From Sinorhizobium fredii NGR234 (lineage in GTDB: Bacteria > Pseudomonadota > Alphaproteobacteria > Rhizobiales > Rhizobiaceae): a stretch of 64,000 nt of DNA. Under the pieces are notes generated by a model, which did no database searches, was not told the DNA's origin, and was given only the letters and a program-made list of their open reading frames with translations. Shown here piece by piece: positions 38,216 to 47,634 of the stretch. The stretch spans positions 2,356,001 through 2,420,000 of the forward strand of contig NC_012587.1 of NCBI RefSeq assembly GCF_000018545.1, in the 5' to 3' direction. Position 1 is the stretch's first letter; each line of letters starts with the position of its first letter. The position numbers and the translations under genes are program-made.

Positions 38216-39028
38216 TTAGCTTTTCACCATTAGCAGGCCCGCCTTTAGCATCGATCGACGGACTTCGGCAGCTTCCGGTGCGGTCAGTTCCCAGACCGCT
38301 CCGCCGTTGCTCAAAAGTGAGAGCGTACCTCGTGACTTCGATTTTCCAAACCAGCCTCTCTTCGTCAGCGGCTCTTCAATCCAGTCCTGAAAGCGAACTC
38401 CGTGTATTATTTTGCCGAGATGAGCGGGGCTTAGGTAGTTCCATTTGAACACATCTCGGAAGTAGCCATCTGAGAAGCTCTTGCCAAAGAAATACTCGTT
38501 CCTAAATTCACCCGACGCTTTTCCCACTGCTTCCGACATGCCCGAGCTTATTGCTCCGTCCGTAAACCAAATTGGTCCTTCGCGGACCGTCAGATCGTAG
38601 ATGATACCATACTGAGGGAAAACAAAGCCCAGCACTTCCTGAAGAATGGCGTCAACGTCTAAGGGTTGCTCCCGGTCGCGTTTGTAGTGAATTAGGACAC
38701 GCCGCCCTGGCGAATAGTCAGTTACACCCACAGCAAGGCTGCAATCACGGACATTGCCTTTTTCGAAGTAGTTCACGGCAGTGAAGTAAGAGTAATTGTC
38801 GAAATTCCCTTCGGCTATGACCTTGTCGAGGAGGCTGAACTTCGGCGCTCTGCTTTTCCTTCCTTCGTCTATGCCAACATGCGCATGCGATGGATTCTCT
38901 TCTAATATTGCACAAATGTTCTCGATGAGTTCCTTCGCCTCCCGAACAGGTAACTTTCTGTCGAGCCCATAGAACACGATGGTGGTCATCATTGTGTCGA
39001 CAAAGGGCAGTTCACGTAAATCACTCAT
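38216..39028 (-). CDS. unknown protein in immunity position for the RHS toxin
   Basis: A 270-residue soluble protein without signal peptide or membrane helix (MSDLRELPFVDTMMTTIVFY..., YGIIYDLTVREGPIWFTDGA, LTKRGWFGKSKSRGTLSLLS). I do not recognise its family. It starts 23 bases after the RHS stop on the same strand and is clearly A+T-richer than its surroundings (27 of 60 G+C by hand count at 38461-38520). Position right after a variable RHS tail, cytoplasmic character and foreign composition are the usual marks of the cognate immunity gene of a polymorphic toxin. Function is inference. Confidence 0.6.
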   Translation of the reverse strand: MSDLRELPFVDTMMTTIVFYGLDRKLPVREAKELIENICAILEENPSHAHVGIDEGRKSRAPKFSLLDKVIAEGNFDNYSYFTAVNYFEKGNVRDCSLAVGVTDYSPGRRVLIHYKRDREQPLDVDAILQEVLGFVFPQYGIIYDLTVREGPIWFTDGAISSGMSEAVGKASGEFRNEYFFGKSFSDGYFRDVFKWNYLSPAHLGKIIHGVRFQDWIEEPLTKRGWFGKSKSRGTLSLLSNGGAVWELTAPEAAEVRRSMLKAGLLMVKS

Positions 39029-39051
39029 GAAACCGTCTCACGCAATTGACA

Positions 39052-41550
39052 TCAAAAACCGAAGAATGACTTGACCGCTCCCCACAGTCCGCCGCCGGAC
39101 GAACCGCGACCATGGCTGCTTGTGTCCCTGTAACCGTTCCCGCCGCCAAGTGCCGAGTCAGGGTTGCGAGAAGGATGATCTATCGCAAAGTCCGCGCCCT
39201 GTGACCCAGCCGATGCTCGATTGTTCGCCAGTTTCACCTCCGCATGTTCTATTCTCTGGCACGCAGATACGCATTCGTAGTGATCGACACGACCGTCCTT
39301 ATAGACGACAGTCACATCATCACGCTCTCGCGCGATCCCTTTTCTACCATAGCTCGTGTTATAGGATTTGTTCAGATACACTTTCTCAACATTCGGATTC
39401 TTGGCGGCCGCCTCTGCGATCTCGCTGCTCTTAGCCGCATGCCAGGCGTCCGTCGTTTTCTGGACGTTTCCAGCAATCTTCGATGTCCAATTCGGATCGA
39501 CCTTTGTCGCCGATTTGCCAAAGAATCTGGTGACCTTGCTTGCGCCTGCGGGCACATAGGGAACGGCTGCGGCCGCCGCATCCACTGCCAAATCGACGCT
39601 TGCTTCTTGATAGATCTCACCGTCGAATGCGGCCCCATAGCCAAGCTTGCCCAAGTCGTAGACCAAGCTTAGCGCGTCCCAAATCTCATCGACAGGGATA
39701 TGGCCGTTAGGATCTGACTTGTTTATCGGATCGTTGGCGGCATAGGCGTAGCGGTTGGTGCCGACGCCCGCGAGCGTCGGATTCCAGTCATCCGGTGAGA
39801 TGAAGCGGCCGAAGCTCGGGTCCATGTAGCGGGCGTTGAGGTACATCAGCCCGGTTTCCGGATCGAAGCGCTCGCCGATATAGTTCTTCTGCGTCGCCAT
39901 CGCCTTGTTGGCGGGCTCGCCGAAGGCTGCGTAGCGGGTGCTCTCGACGATGGCGCCGGTGCTGTCGGTGACGGCCCGGACCGACGACAGGTGGTCGCGG
40001 TGCAGGAAGTATTTCGTCTTGCCGACGACGCGGATGTCCATGTGCGGATAGCGGGTGAACACCTGATCGGCCGGATCCCATTCGACACCGGCATCCGGAT
40101 AGAGCGTCGTGCCGAGCGGCCAGCTCTTCTTCGCCCGCGCCCCGTCGGGACCATAGGCGAGCGTCACGGTTGAACCGCCGGCGTTGACGACCTGCGAGAC
40201 GCGGTTGGCGCGGTCGTAGGTGAAGCTGCGCGCCCCGTCCGACAACAGGTTGCCGTTGGCGTCGTAGCTGAAGGCGACGCCGTTCAGGGAGAGCGGCGCA
40301 TGCGGCCGGTCGGCGGTGGCCGCCGGGTAGACGAAGCCGCCGGTCAGCCGTGTGCGGGTTCTCAGGTTGTCGTTGGTGTAATAGCTGAAGTCCTCGGAAT
40401 AGGCCGATTCCGGATTGCCGGCATGGGTGACGCCCGAGAGCCGGCCGAAGCCGTCGTAGTCGTAGGTCCAGTCGTTGACCGTGCCGCTGGCGTTGATCGA
40501 AGTGATGCGGCCGGTCTTGTCGCGGCCGTAGCTGCCGTTGACGATGGTGACGACGGGGCTACCATCCGTGGGGTAGAGAGAGGTGTTGAACGCTGTGAGC
40601 CAGCGCCGCAGCGGCGAATAGGCGAAGGTCGTCTTTACGCCATTGACATAGGTGATCGACGCGGTCTGGCCGTCCGGCTCGTATTCGATCGCGGTGATAT
40701 AGGCGGGGATGGCGTAGAGCTGGGATTTGCGGTTGTAGCTCCACTTGCTCGCGCTGGTGCCGACGTCGAGCGCCTCGGCATCCGGACCGTAGTCCTTCCA
40801 GAGCGGCAGCCGCCCCTTGTCGTAGCCGGTCTGCTCGATATGCTGCACACCGTCGATGGTGACAATCTTCTTCAGCAACAGGCCGTCGGCATTGTAGTCG
40901 AACTGCTGCGAGGCGGCGCCGTTTACGGAACTCGTCAGCTGCCCCTTGTTGTAATAGCCGGCTTCCGCCGTGTTGTCGTAGCCGTTCTGGGCAATCAGGA
41001 TGCCGTTGGTGCCGGCCGACGCATTCGCCAGATCGTCGTAGGCGCGCGTCGTCACCGGCCGGCCGAGCTTGTCATAGGTGATCGTCGTCACCTTGCCGCG
41101 CGCATCCGTCTGGCGGATCACCCGGCTGGCGTCGTCATAGACATAGAGCCACTTGCCGAGATCCGGATCGTGGGCGACGAGGCGGTTGCCCATCAGGTCG
41201 TAGCTGTAGCTCCAGGTCGAGCCGGCCGCGTCCATGACCTTGAGCATGCGGTGCAGCCCATCATAGCTGGCGCCATAGAGCCGGCGCGACGTATAGGTGC
41301 CGTCGGCGGCGGTCGGGGTGCGCTGCACCACCTCGGTGACGTCGCCGCCGGTCGAGACATGCGTGAAGGTCGACATGCCTTCTTCGTCGATCACCTGGGT
41401 GCGGTCCAGGAGCACGTTGCTGCTGCCGCCATTCGCATCCGGCAGCGCATAGGCGTAGCTCTTGAAGGTGCTGTCCGGATTGGTCACCCTGAGCGGCCGG
41501 TTCGCCCAGTCGAAACTCGTCGTCGTCCAGTAGGGCGCCGGCTCCGCTTC
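39052..41550 (-). CDS. RHS-core and C-terminal toxin half of a split SpvB/RHS protein
   Basis: The reading frame directly after the internal TAA at 41551-41553; 832 codons with no further stop. It starts EAEPAPYWTTTSFDWANRPL and carries many YD repeats (YDLMGNRLVAHDPDLGKWLY, YDKLGRPVTTRAYDDLANA), the RHS-core end ARYMDPSFGRFISPDDWNP and NRYAYAANDPINKSDPNGH. After that is a variable tail with NPNVEKVYLNKSYNTSYGRK and DDVTVVYKDGRVDHYECVS, which resembles PD-(D/E)XK-like nuclease toxins. A GTG at 41487 could in principle restart translation, but no good ribosome site was seen. Best read as the second half of a 2028-residue protein. Confidence 0.85.
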   Translation of the reverse strand, partial: EAEPAPYWTTTSFDWANRPLRVTNPDSTFKSYAYALPDANGGSSNVLLDRTQVIDEEGMSTFTHVSTGGDVTEVVQRTPTAADGTYTSRRLYGASYDGLHRMLKVMDAAGSTWSYSYDLMGNRLVAHDPDLGKWLYVYDDASRVIRQTDARGKVTTITYDKLGRPVTTRAYDDLANASAGTNGILIAQNGYDNTAEAGYYNKGQLTSSVNGAASQQFDYNADGLLLKKIVTIDGVQHIEQTGYDKGRLPLWKDYGPDAEALDVGTSASKWSYNRKSQLYAIPAYITAIEYEPDGQTASITYVNGVKTTFAYSPLRRWLTAFNTSLYPTDGSPVVTIVNGSYGRDKTGRITSINASGTVNDWTYDYDGFGRLSGVTHAGNPESAYSEDFSYYTNDNLRTRTRLTGGFVYPAATADRPHAPLSLNGVAFSYDANGNLLSDGARSFTYDRANRVSQVVNAGGSTVTLAYGPDGARAKKSWPLGTTLYPDAGVEWDPADQVFTRYPHMDIRVVGKTKYFLHRDHLSSVRAVTDSTGAIVESTRYAAFGEPANKAMATQKNYIGERFDPETGLMYLNARYMDPSFGRFISPDDWNPTLAGVGTNRYAYAANDPINKSDPNGHIPVDEIWDALSLVYDLGKLGYGAAFDGEIYQEASVDLAVDAAAAAVPYVPAGASKVTRFFGKSATKVDPNWTSKIAGNVQKTTDAWHAAKSSEIAEAAAKNPNVEKVYLNKSYNTSYGRKGIARERDDVTVVYKDGRVDHYECVSACQRIEHAEVKLANNRASAGSQGADFAIDHPSRNPDSALGGGNGYRDTSSHGRGSSGGGLWGAVKSFFGF

Positions 41551-44500
41551 TTAGGGCAGGCTGACCTTCGCCTTGTTGCCGCGGTCGTCATAAACCGTCT
41601 CGACATAGGAGGTCGGAGAGCTCCCATCCCCGGCCGTCAGGACTTTCCAGACCCGACCGAGACCGTCGAAGTACTGCGCCTGGTCGGCGGTGCCGGTGTG
41701 GTTCGCCCGGCCCGTCGTGGTGACGATGCGCTGGTTCAGCGGATCGCCGAAGGCGGCATAGCTGGTCCTGACGTAAGAACCGGTGACCTCATTCTCGACG
41801 AGGGTCGGACGGCAGAAGACGTCATAGCTGTAAGCGGTGACGACGCCGTTCGCAGCGGTCTTCGAGGCCGGTGCGCCGCAAGGCGCGTTCGGCACGGAGG
41901 TCGTCACGTGACCGAGGGGATTAGTCTCCTTCACCACATAGAGCTTATAGGTGCCGTCATAGGCCCAGGTCGTCGTCTCGTCGCCGCTGATCGTCGCCGT
42001 CAGCCGGTTGCCATTGGCGGGGTCATAGGTGAAGGTCGAGGTCTGGTAGCTGCTCGCCGTCGTGTAGTCGCGCCGGGCGGTCAGGCTGCCCTGCTCCGGT
42101 GCGGCCGCATGGGCGTTGTCGTCGTAGAACAACAGCGTCTGCCTCAGCAATGTGCCGGTCAGATCGACACCTTCATAGGTGCGCTGCCGGTGCGGCAGCG
42201 ACCTGATGTATTTGGCGGTGTTGACGGTGTAGTCGGTGTCGACCAGAACCTCGTCGCCCTCCTTGTCGGTGCGGCCGTGGTTGATCTCGGCGGTGATGTT
42301 GCCCCAGGCGTCGAAGCTGCGCGTCGTCTTCAGCGTCCGCGTGACGCTGCCTTCGGTGCGGGTCGTGGTCGTCGCCGTGTTCAGCGCCGAATAGGGCAGT
42401 GTCGCCGTCTTCAGCGCATAGGTCTCACCGACGGTACGGCGCACGACGCCGTCGTCGTCGAGATGCTCGATCTTCGACGGCAGGCCGACTGCGGCGTTGG
42501 ACAGGACATAGGTGGTCCGCACGACCGGCGATGCAGTGTCGCCGGCAATCTTCGGCAGGCTCTTCGTCACCGTGCCGAAGCCGAGGAAGCGGCGCCGGCT
42601 CGCATCGTAGTATCCGTTCGCATAGCTGTAGGCGGTCGTCGCCGTGTCCCCACGACCATCGGCTGCCGTAACCGTGGCCACCGTCGGCAGCACGAAGGGC
42701 AGGAACTTGTTTGCATAGGCCGTCGAGGGTCGATAGGCCGTCTTGACCTGCCCGCCCTGCTCGTTCGTCACGGTGTTCAGCAGATTGGCCGGACCGCCTG
42801 CCGCTGTGCCGTAGAGGATCGAGTACGGAGTATTGGCGAAATGATCGAAGAGCTTGTTCGTATAGTCGGAATTTTCCAGCGGCGGCTTGTCGCTGTAGTC
42901 TGGGTCATACGGGTTCGTCGACGGCGCCGCCAGCGTTGCCGGAGCAGCTAAAAGATCCGTTTGACCGTCACCATTGAAATCCCCAGCCGTCATGAAACTC
43001 GTTGACCGGCCGAGATAGGTCTGAGGGAAAGTATTGCCCTCCTGCGATTGGTGCATGCGGAAGGAATACCACCTGCTATTGCTAAGATTGACAAGCCTGG
43101 CGCTTCTTGTCGGCAAGACTCCGAGGCCGAGTTCGGCCTTGCCATCGCCATCGGCGTCGGAAACGAACGGCGACGTCGCCTGTTCCATATCATCGACTGG
43201 AAGCTTCTCTCTCCAAGGTACCAGCCGGTCGCCGGTGAACAGGTAGATCGAGATGAAGCCATCGGCTTCGTCGCCGTCATTCTGGCCGAAATAGAAGTTG
43301 ACGAGATCGTCAAGTCCGTCGCCGTTGAGGTCCAGCGCCACCCAGTTCTTGCCGCATTTGTAGGTGGAGCCGCATTTGGCGATACCGATGGTGGGCGTCT
43401 CGCTGACGCCGTTGTGGCTGACGTTAAGCGTAACGGGAACCCCGCCGTTGTTGATGCCGCTGGCACCAACCCTCTGGGTGCGGCCGTCACCGAAAAAGTT
43501 GCCGTAGCCTTTCCCCAGCCCAGCGAGACTGTCTCGGCCGTCGCCGTCCCAGTCGATGGAAAAGCTCGAGCCGTTGCCGCAGAGCCCTTTAAGCCGCGAA
43601 TCCGTAATCGCATTCGATGCCCCCTCCGCCGCAAGGCAATCATTGACGTCGACAGCGAATGTGTCTCCACTCTTGGTAAAGGTCGCCTGGTAGCGAACAG
43701 TTGCCGCTTCGGTATCGTTCGTCAGTACAAGCGTTTGCGTCTGGGTCTTGTCAGTGCCGAAGCGTCCCCAAGCGACGCCATTGACGATCTTCGCGACAGT
43801 CTTGTCATCGTCGTTGAAGGCAAAACCCACGCACGGCAAGCCCACGTTCTGCGACGAAAATGTCGCGTTTCTATCAGGGCTATGGAAGAGCACAGAGCTG
43901 CAACTTGAATCAGTGAAGGAGTCAAATTTGCTTTTGAGAATTTCCGTCACGCCGTCCGAGTTGAGGTCGGCGCCGGCCAAAGCGGCTCTCCAATAGACTC
44001 TGGAGAATTGCTTCCCCGGATAGGGATAGTCGTCATTCATTACCCTCCAAGAGACGACACGCCGCTGGTAGGGCATGCCGGTGAGACCTTCGATCGTCTT
44101 GCCGCTGAAACCCGTCCCGCTCGCATCGTTGTAGTCGAAGGTCGTTTTCGGCAGCGCCGTGCCGCCGGTGATCGTCTCGTCCTCGTCCAGGACGACATTG
44201 CCGCCGAAGTGCTGCACCGAGATCAGCCGCGACGCCAGGCTCAACGGCGCGGGATCGTAAGAGAGCGCATAGCCAGCCGACACGGTGGAGCTCGTCTTCA
44301 CCAGGATCGTCTTGATCCGCTTGGTGATCGTCGAGATCGTGTGGCCGTTGGCGGCGGTGATATAGTCAGGACGCGTCTCGTAGAAGAACTGGATGCTCCG
44401 CCCGTTGTAGGAGACCGTCTTCGGATAACAGACCGGCATGTCGGCGCAGTCGTAGCTATAGCTGACCGTATTGCCGTAGGTGTCCTTCACCGTTCTCGCA

Positions 44501-45141
44501 AGCCAGCGGTAATTGAAGGCGATATCCTTGGCATCTTCCGTCGTGGCGGCCGAGGCGGCGATCTTGCCGACCGACTCGAAGGTCGTCACCGTGCCGTCGC
44601 GGCCGGTCACCTGCCAAGTGTTGCTGGCGCTGTCGAACTTGATCCTCAGATAGTTCTCGACTTCCGAGACCCAATTGCCGCCAGAATCACACGAAGCCCC
44701 CTCGCCCGCACATTTGACGAGCGGCTCGCCATTCAGAAGATAGACGTCCTCCGGTAGATATTGCGGCACGCCGAGCTGGTATCCTGCCCGTTCAATCACC
44801 GGCACACCGGACAGTCCCCAGCCATAGCCGAGCCAGCCCTGGTATTCGCCGCCGGTCTTCGTCTTGCGGCCTGAGTTGTAGCTCAGCCCGAGCTTCGGCT
44901 CGAGGCCGCGGAACGCCGGAATCTCGATCGGATAGTTGTAGGTGAAGACACCATTGTTGCCGACCTCCGGCTGCCCCGTCTCGATGCGCCGGACCGCCTC
45001 GTTGGCGCCATCGGGATTGACGTGCACCTCGGCCGTCTGAGCCTGGAGATTGGAAAGGAGAGAAAGAAAAAAGATCGAAGAGACGAAGATACCGCCAACA
45101 CGCATAGAGAGAGTGCCACCTGCCACCAATGATTGCAGCAT
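41551..45141 (-). CDS. SpvB/TcdB-type N-terminal half of a split RHS protein, with Sec signal
   Basis: 1196 residues. A Sec signal peptide (MRVGGIFVSSIFFLSLLSNL, cut after QAQ) precedes the SpvB/TcdB domain (YPIEIPAFRGLEPKLGLSYN, YQGWLGYGWGLSGVPVIERA). FG-GAP/VCBS-like calcium motifs follow (DLNGDGLDDLVNFYFG, DADGDGKAELGLG, DFNGDGQTDLLA), then the TcdB middle domain and first YD repeats (YDAFGDP-like AFGDPLNQRIVTTTGRANHT, YDDRGNKAKVSLP). It ends at a TAA where homologues continue; the frame goes on unchanged beyond it. Start may be the Met at 45105, which begins the signal peptide. A TcB-TcC-like fusion without a TcA partner in the window. Confidence 0.88.
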   Translation of the reverse strand: MLQSLVAGGTLSMRVGGIFVSSIFFLSLLSNLQAQTAEVHVNPDGANEAVRRIETGQPEVGNNGVFTYNYPIEIPAFRGLEPKLGLSYNSGRKTKTGGEYQGWLGYGWGLSGVPVIERAGYQLGVPQYLPEDVYLLNGEPLVKCAGEGASCDSGGNWVSEVENYLRIKFDSASNTWQVTGRDGTVTTFESVGKIAASAATTEDAKDIAFNYRWLARTVKDTYGNTVSYSYDCADMPVCYPKTVSYNGRSIQFFYETRPDYITAANGHTISTITKRIKTILVKTSSTVSAGYALSYDPAPLSLASRLISVQHFGGNVVLDEDETITGGTALPKTTFDYNDASGTGFSGKTIEGLTGMPYQRRVVSWRVMNDDYPYPGKQFSRVYWRAALAGADLNSDGVTEILKSKFDSFTDSSCSSVLFHSPDRNATFSSQNVGLPCVGFAFNDDDKTVAKIVNGVAWGRFGTDKTQTQTLVLTNDTEAATVRYQATFTKSGDTFAVDVNDCLAAEGASNAITDSRLKGLCGNGSSFSIDWDGDGRDSLAGLGKGYGNFFGDGRTQRVGASGINNGGVPVTLNVSHNGVSETPTIGIAKCGSTYKCGKNWVALDLNGDGLDDLVNFYFGQNDGDEADGFISIYLFTGDRLVPWREKLPVDDMEQATSPFVSDADGDGKAELGLGVLPTRSARLVNLSNSRWYSFRMHQSQEGNTFPQTYLGRSTSFMTAGDFNGDGQTDLLAAPATLAAPSTNPYDPDYSDKPPLENSDYTNKLFDHFANTPYSILYGTAAGGPANLLNTVTNEQGGQVKTAYRPSTAYANKFLPFVLPTVATVTAADGRGDTATTAYSYANGYYDASRRRFLGFGTVTKSLPKIAGDTASPVVRTTYVLSNAAVGLPSKIEHLDDDGVVRRTVGETYALKTATLPYSALNTATTTTRTEGSVTRTLKTTRSFDAWGNITAEINHGRTDKEGDEVLVDTDYTVNTAKYIRSLPHRQRTYEGVDLTGTLLRQTLLFYDDNAHAAAPEQGSLTARRDYTTASSYQTSTFTYDPANGNRLTATISGDETTTWAYDGTYKLYVVKETNPLGHVTTSVPNAPCGAPASKTAANGVVTAYSYDVFCRPTLVENEVTGSYVRTSYAAFGDPLNQRIVTTTGRANHTGTADQAQYFDGLGRVWKVLTAGDGSSPTSYVETVYDDRGNKAKVSLP

Positions 45142-45371
45142 GGCTAGGACGGAATCGGCCGCAACTCAATGGGGTAACAATAAATTCCCACACTAAAAAA
45201 TAAGGGGAACAAAAAGTGGGTTAACGGGGCGGTAAAGGACGCCCGATGATGAGAAGGCAAATCACGTCTCCGCAGGTCATTTTTGTGGAGCGTGACGGCG
45301 TGACCGGTTAGGGGGCCGATGCCGCCCTTCGGCAACCTTGGCACAATTTTCCGCCCTCCACCCAATACAGA

Positions 45372-45767
45372 CTATGTCGCGCGGCGAGGCAAAGGCCGAG
45401 GCGGCACCACGCAACGCTCGCCGCCGCCGAAGAGCCGTGAGCGCGTCAGGAAGCGCTTCTCGCGGCCGTTGTCGAGCGAGAACATGCCGCCCCTGCCCGG
45501 CACCACGTCGATGATCAACTGGGTGTGCTTCCAGACCTCGTATTGGCTGGCGCTGATATAGACCGGCACGCCGTCGATCTCGCCGAGCTTCACATCGTTG
45601 TCGCCGACGATGTAATCATCGGCCGGGTAGCACATGGGCGACGAGCCATCGCAACAGCCGCCCGATTGGTGGAACAGGATATCCGGATGATCGCGCCGGA
45701 TTTCGCGGATGAGCGCGATCGCCGCGTCGGTCGCAAGCACGCGCGGCTCGCCACTTGTTTCCGTCAT
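45372..45767 (-). CDS. DUF779 protein
   Basis: A 131-residue protein of the DUF779 family, with the cysteine-rich FHQSGGCCDGSSPMCY segment near residues 33-48, DVKLGEIDGVPVYISASQYE and the VVPGRGGMFSLDNGREKRFL tail. These genes very often sit beside acetaldehyde-type aldehyde dehydrogenases; function is unknown, a metal or redox role being suggested by the cysteines. Here it follows such a dehydrogenase on the same strand. AAGGAGCAAACC precedes its ATG. Confidence 0.88.
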   Translation of the reverse strand: MTETSGEPRVLATDAAIALIREIRRDHPDILFHQSGGCCDGSSPMCYPADDYIVGDNDVKLGEIDGVPVYISASQYEVWKHTQLIIDVVPGRGGMFSLDNGREKRFLTRSRLFGGGERCVVPPRPLPRRAT

Positions 45768-45794
45768 GGTTTGCTCCTTCCTGCCTGCATGTCT

Positions 45795-45988
45795 CCTTAA
45801 ATCGACTTCGATTTAAGGACGAAGACCTGCAGCAAATCAAAGTGCTAAAGCGACCTTTGCGCGTCTGATAAGACGCGCGGCGCTGTAGACGCCGACGGCT
45901 CCCGATGGAACATCGGGAGCCTGCCGGGAGGATGACCGGCACAGGCGGGATGAGAAAGTGCGAGCGGTTTGACGCCCGCATCCCGCCT
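45795..45988. promoter_or_regulatory. hairpin-rich spacer between aldehyde dehydrogenase and DUF779
   Basis: Four perfect inverted repeats in about 195 bases: CCTTAAATCG-N4-CGATTTAAGG (45795-45818), GCGCGTCT-GATA-AGACGCGC (45859-45878), an 11-base stem GGCTCCCGATG-GAA-CATCGGGAGCC written in arms (45897-45921), and AGGCGGGATG with CATCCCGCCT (45943-45988). It follows the dehydrogenase stop, so it may set the ratio of the two products by termination or RNA processing. Confidence 0.55.
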
Positions 45989-46002
45989 GATTTCTGCCGG
46001 GA

Positions 46003-47511
46003 TCAGAAGAAGCCGAGCGCCTTCGGGCTGTAGCTCACCAGCATGTTCTTGGTCTGCTGGTAATGGTCGAGCATCATCTTGTGCGTCTCGCGGCCGATGC
46101 CCGATTGCTTGTAGCCGCCGAAGGCGGCATGCGCCGGGTAGGCATGGTAGCAATTGGTCCAGACGCGGCCGGCCTGGATTTCGCGGCCGAAGCGGTAGCA
46201 GCGATTGGCGTCGCGGCTCCACACGCCGGCACCGAGGCCGTAGAGCGTGTCATTGGCGATCTCGAGCGCCTCGTCCTCGGTCTTGAAGGTGGTCACCGAC
46301 ACGACCGGTCCGAAGATTTCCTCCTGGAAGATCCGCATCTTGTTGTGCCCACGGAACACCGTCGGCTTGACGTAGTAGCCACCGGCGAGGTCGCCCTCGA
46401 GCACGTTGCGCCCGCCGCCGGCCAGGACCTCGGCGCCTTCCTGCTTGCCGATGTCGATATAGGAGAGGATCTTCTCCAACTGTTCGCCCGACGCCTGCGC
46501 GCCGATCATCGTTGCACTGTCGAGCGGATTGCCCTGCCGGATCGCCTCGACCCGCTTCACCGCCCGCTCCATGAAGCGATCATAGATGCTTTCCTGGACC
46601 AGCGCCCGGCTCGGGCAGGTGCAGACCTCGCCCTGGTTGAGCGCGAACATCGCGAAGCCTTCGAGCGCTTTGTCGAAATAGTCGTCGTCCTCATTGAGCA
46701 CGTCGGCGAAGAAGATGTTCGGCGACTTGCCGCCGAGCTCGAGTGTGACGGGGATGAGGTTTTGGCTGGCATATTGCATGATCAGCCGCCCCGTCGTCGT
46801 CTCCCCGGTAAAGGCGATCTTGGCGATGCGCGGGCTGGTCGCCAGCGGCTTGCCCGCTTCGAGCCCGAAGCCGTTGACGATGTTGAGCACGCCCGGCGGC
46901 AACAGGTCGGCGATCAATTCGGCGAGGATGAGGATCGAGGCCGGCGTCTGCTCGGCTGGCTTCAGGACGACGCAGTTGCCGGCGGCAAGGGCCGGCGCCA
47001 CCTTCCAGGCGGCCATCAGGATCGGGAAGTTCCACGGAATGATCTGGCCGACGACACCGAGCGGCTCATGGAAATGGTAGGCGACCGTATCGTGGTCGAT
47101 CTCGCCGATCGAGCCTTCCTGTGCCCGGATGCAGGCGGCGAAATAGCGGAAATGGTCGATCGCCAGCGGAATATCGGCGGCCATGGTTTCGCGGATCGGT
47201 TTGCCGTTGTCCCAGGTCTCGGCCCGCGCCAGAAGTTCGAGATTGTCCTCCATCCGCGCGGCGATCTTCATCAGGATGTTGGAGCGCTCGGTGGTCGAGG
47301 TGCGGCCCCACTTCTCCTTGGCGGCATGGGCAGCATCGAGTGCGAGCTCGATATCGGCGGCATCCGATCGGGCTATCTGGCAGAGCGAACCGCCGGTGAC
47401 AGGCGTGGTATTGTCGAAATAGCGGCCGGCGACCGGCTCGCGCCATTCACCGCCGATGAAATTTCCATACTTGTGCTTGAACGGGTTATCGAGAATTTTC
47501 TGATGCAGCAT
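46003..47511 (-). CDS. NAD-dependent acetaldehyde-type aldehyde dehydrogenase
   Basis: A 502-residue enzyme of the AldB/ExaC/AcoD group that oxidises acetaldehyde and related aldehydes to acids. It has the substrate-side [20 protein letters not shown], the NAD motif [17 protein letters not shown], catalytic Glu in [17 protein letters not shown] and catalytic Cys in [16 protein letters not shown]. The C-terminus [20 protein letters not shown] is typical of this subgroup. The ATG at 47511 follows GGGAGGAAGCG. DUF779 is downstream and an AcoR-like regulator gene lies upstream, as often for this subgroup. Confidence 0.93.
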   Translation of the reverse strand: MLHQKILDNPFKHKYGNFIGGEWREPVAGRYFDNTTPVTGGSLCQIARSDAADIELALDAAHAAKEKWGRTSTTERSNILMKIAARMEDNLELLARAETWDNGKPIRETMAADIPLAIDHFRYFAACIRAQEGSIGEIDHDTVAYHFHEPLGVVGQIIPWNFPILMAAWKVAPALAAGNCVVLKPAEQTPASILILAELIADLLPPGVLNIVNGFGLEAGKPLATSPRIAKIAFTGETTTGRLIMQYASQNLIPVTLELGGKSPNIFFADVLNEDDDYFDKALEGFAMFALNQGEVCTCPSRALVQESIYDRFMERAVKRVEAIRQGNPLDSATMIGAQASGEQLEKILSYIDIGKQEGAEVLAGGGRNVLEGDLAGGYYVKPTVFRGHNKMRIFQEEIFGPVVSVTTFKTEDEALEIANDTLYGLGAGVWSRDANRCYRFGREIQAGRVWTNCYHAYPAHAAFGGYKQSGIGRETHKMMLDHYQQTKNMLVSYSPKALGFF

Positions 47512-47614
47512 CGCTTCCTCCCTTGGAAAAACCAGCACTCCAATTTGCTGTGGGAGGTAGAGTGAAGCCGAGCGCGGATTTTCGGTAGTGCGCCGCAGCA
47601 GCCTGCAACGCCAT

Positions 47615-47634
47615 CTGTTTCAGAATTGAGACAG
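47615..47634. promoter_or_regulatory. candidate operator of the aldehyde dehydrogenase gene
   Basis: CTGTTTCA (47615-47622) and TGAGACAG (47627-47634) form an inverted repeat with one mismatch around GAAT, about 104 bases upstream of the dehydrogenase start. A Fis-type regulator of the AcoR group would bind such a dyad. Inferred from symmetry and position. Confidence 0.4.

Noticed and set aside
41487..41553. Frameshift between the two RHS halves
   Set aside because: Codon-by-codon reading shows both halves are in the same frame; the break is a TAA stop only.
40300..42951. 883-codon plus-strand ORF
   Set aside because: Antisense to the RHS gene; Arg/Val/Gly-rich product without family features. 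Shadow of a G+C-rich gene.
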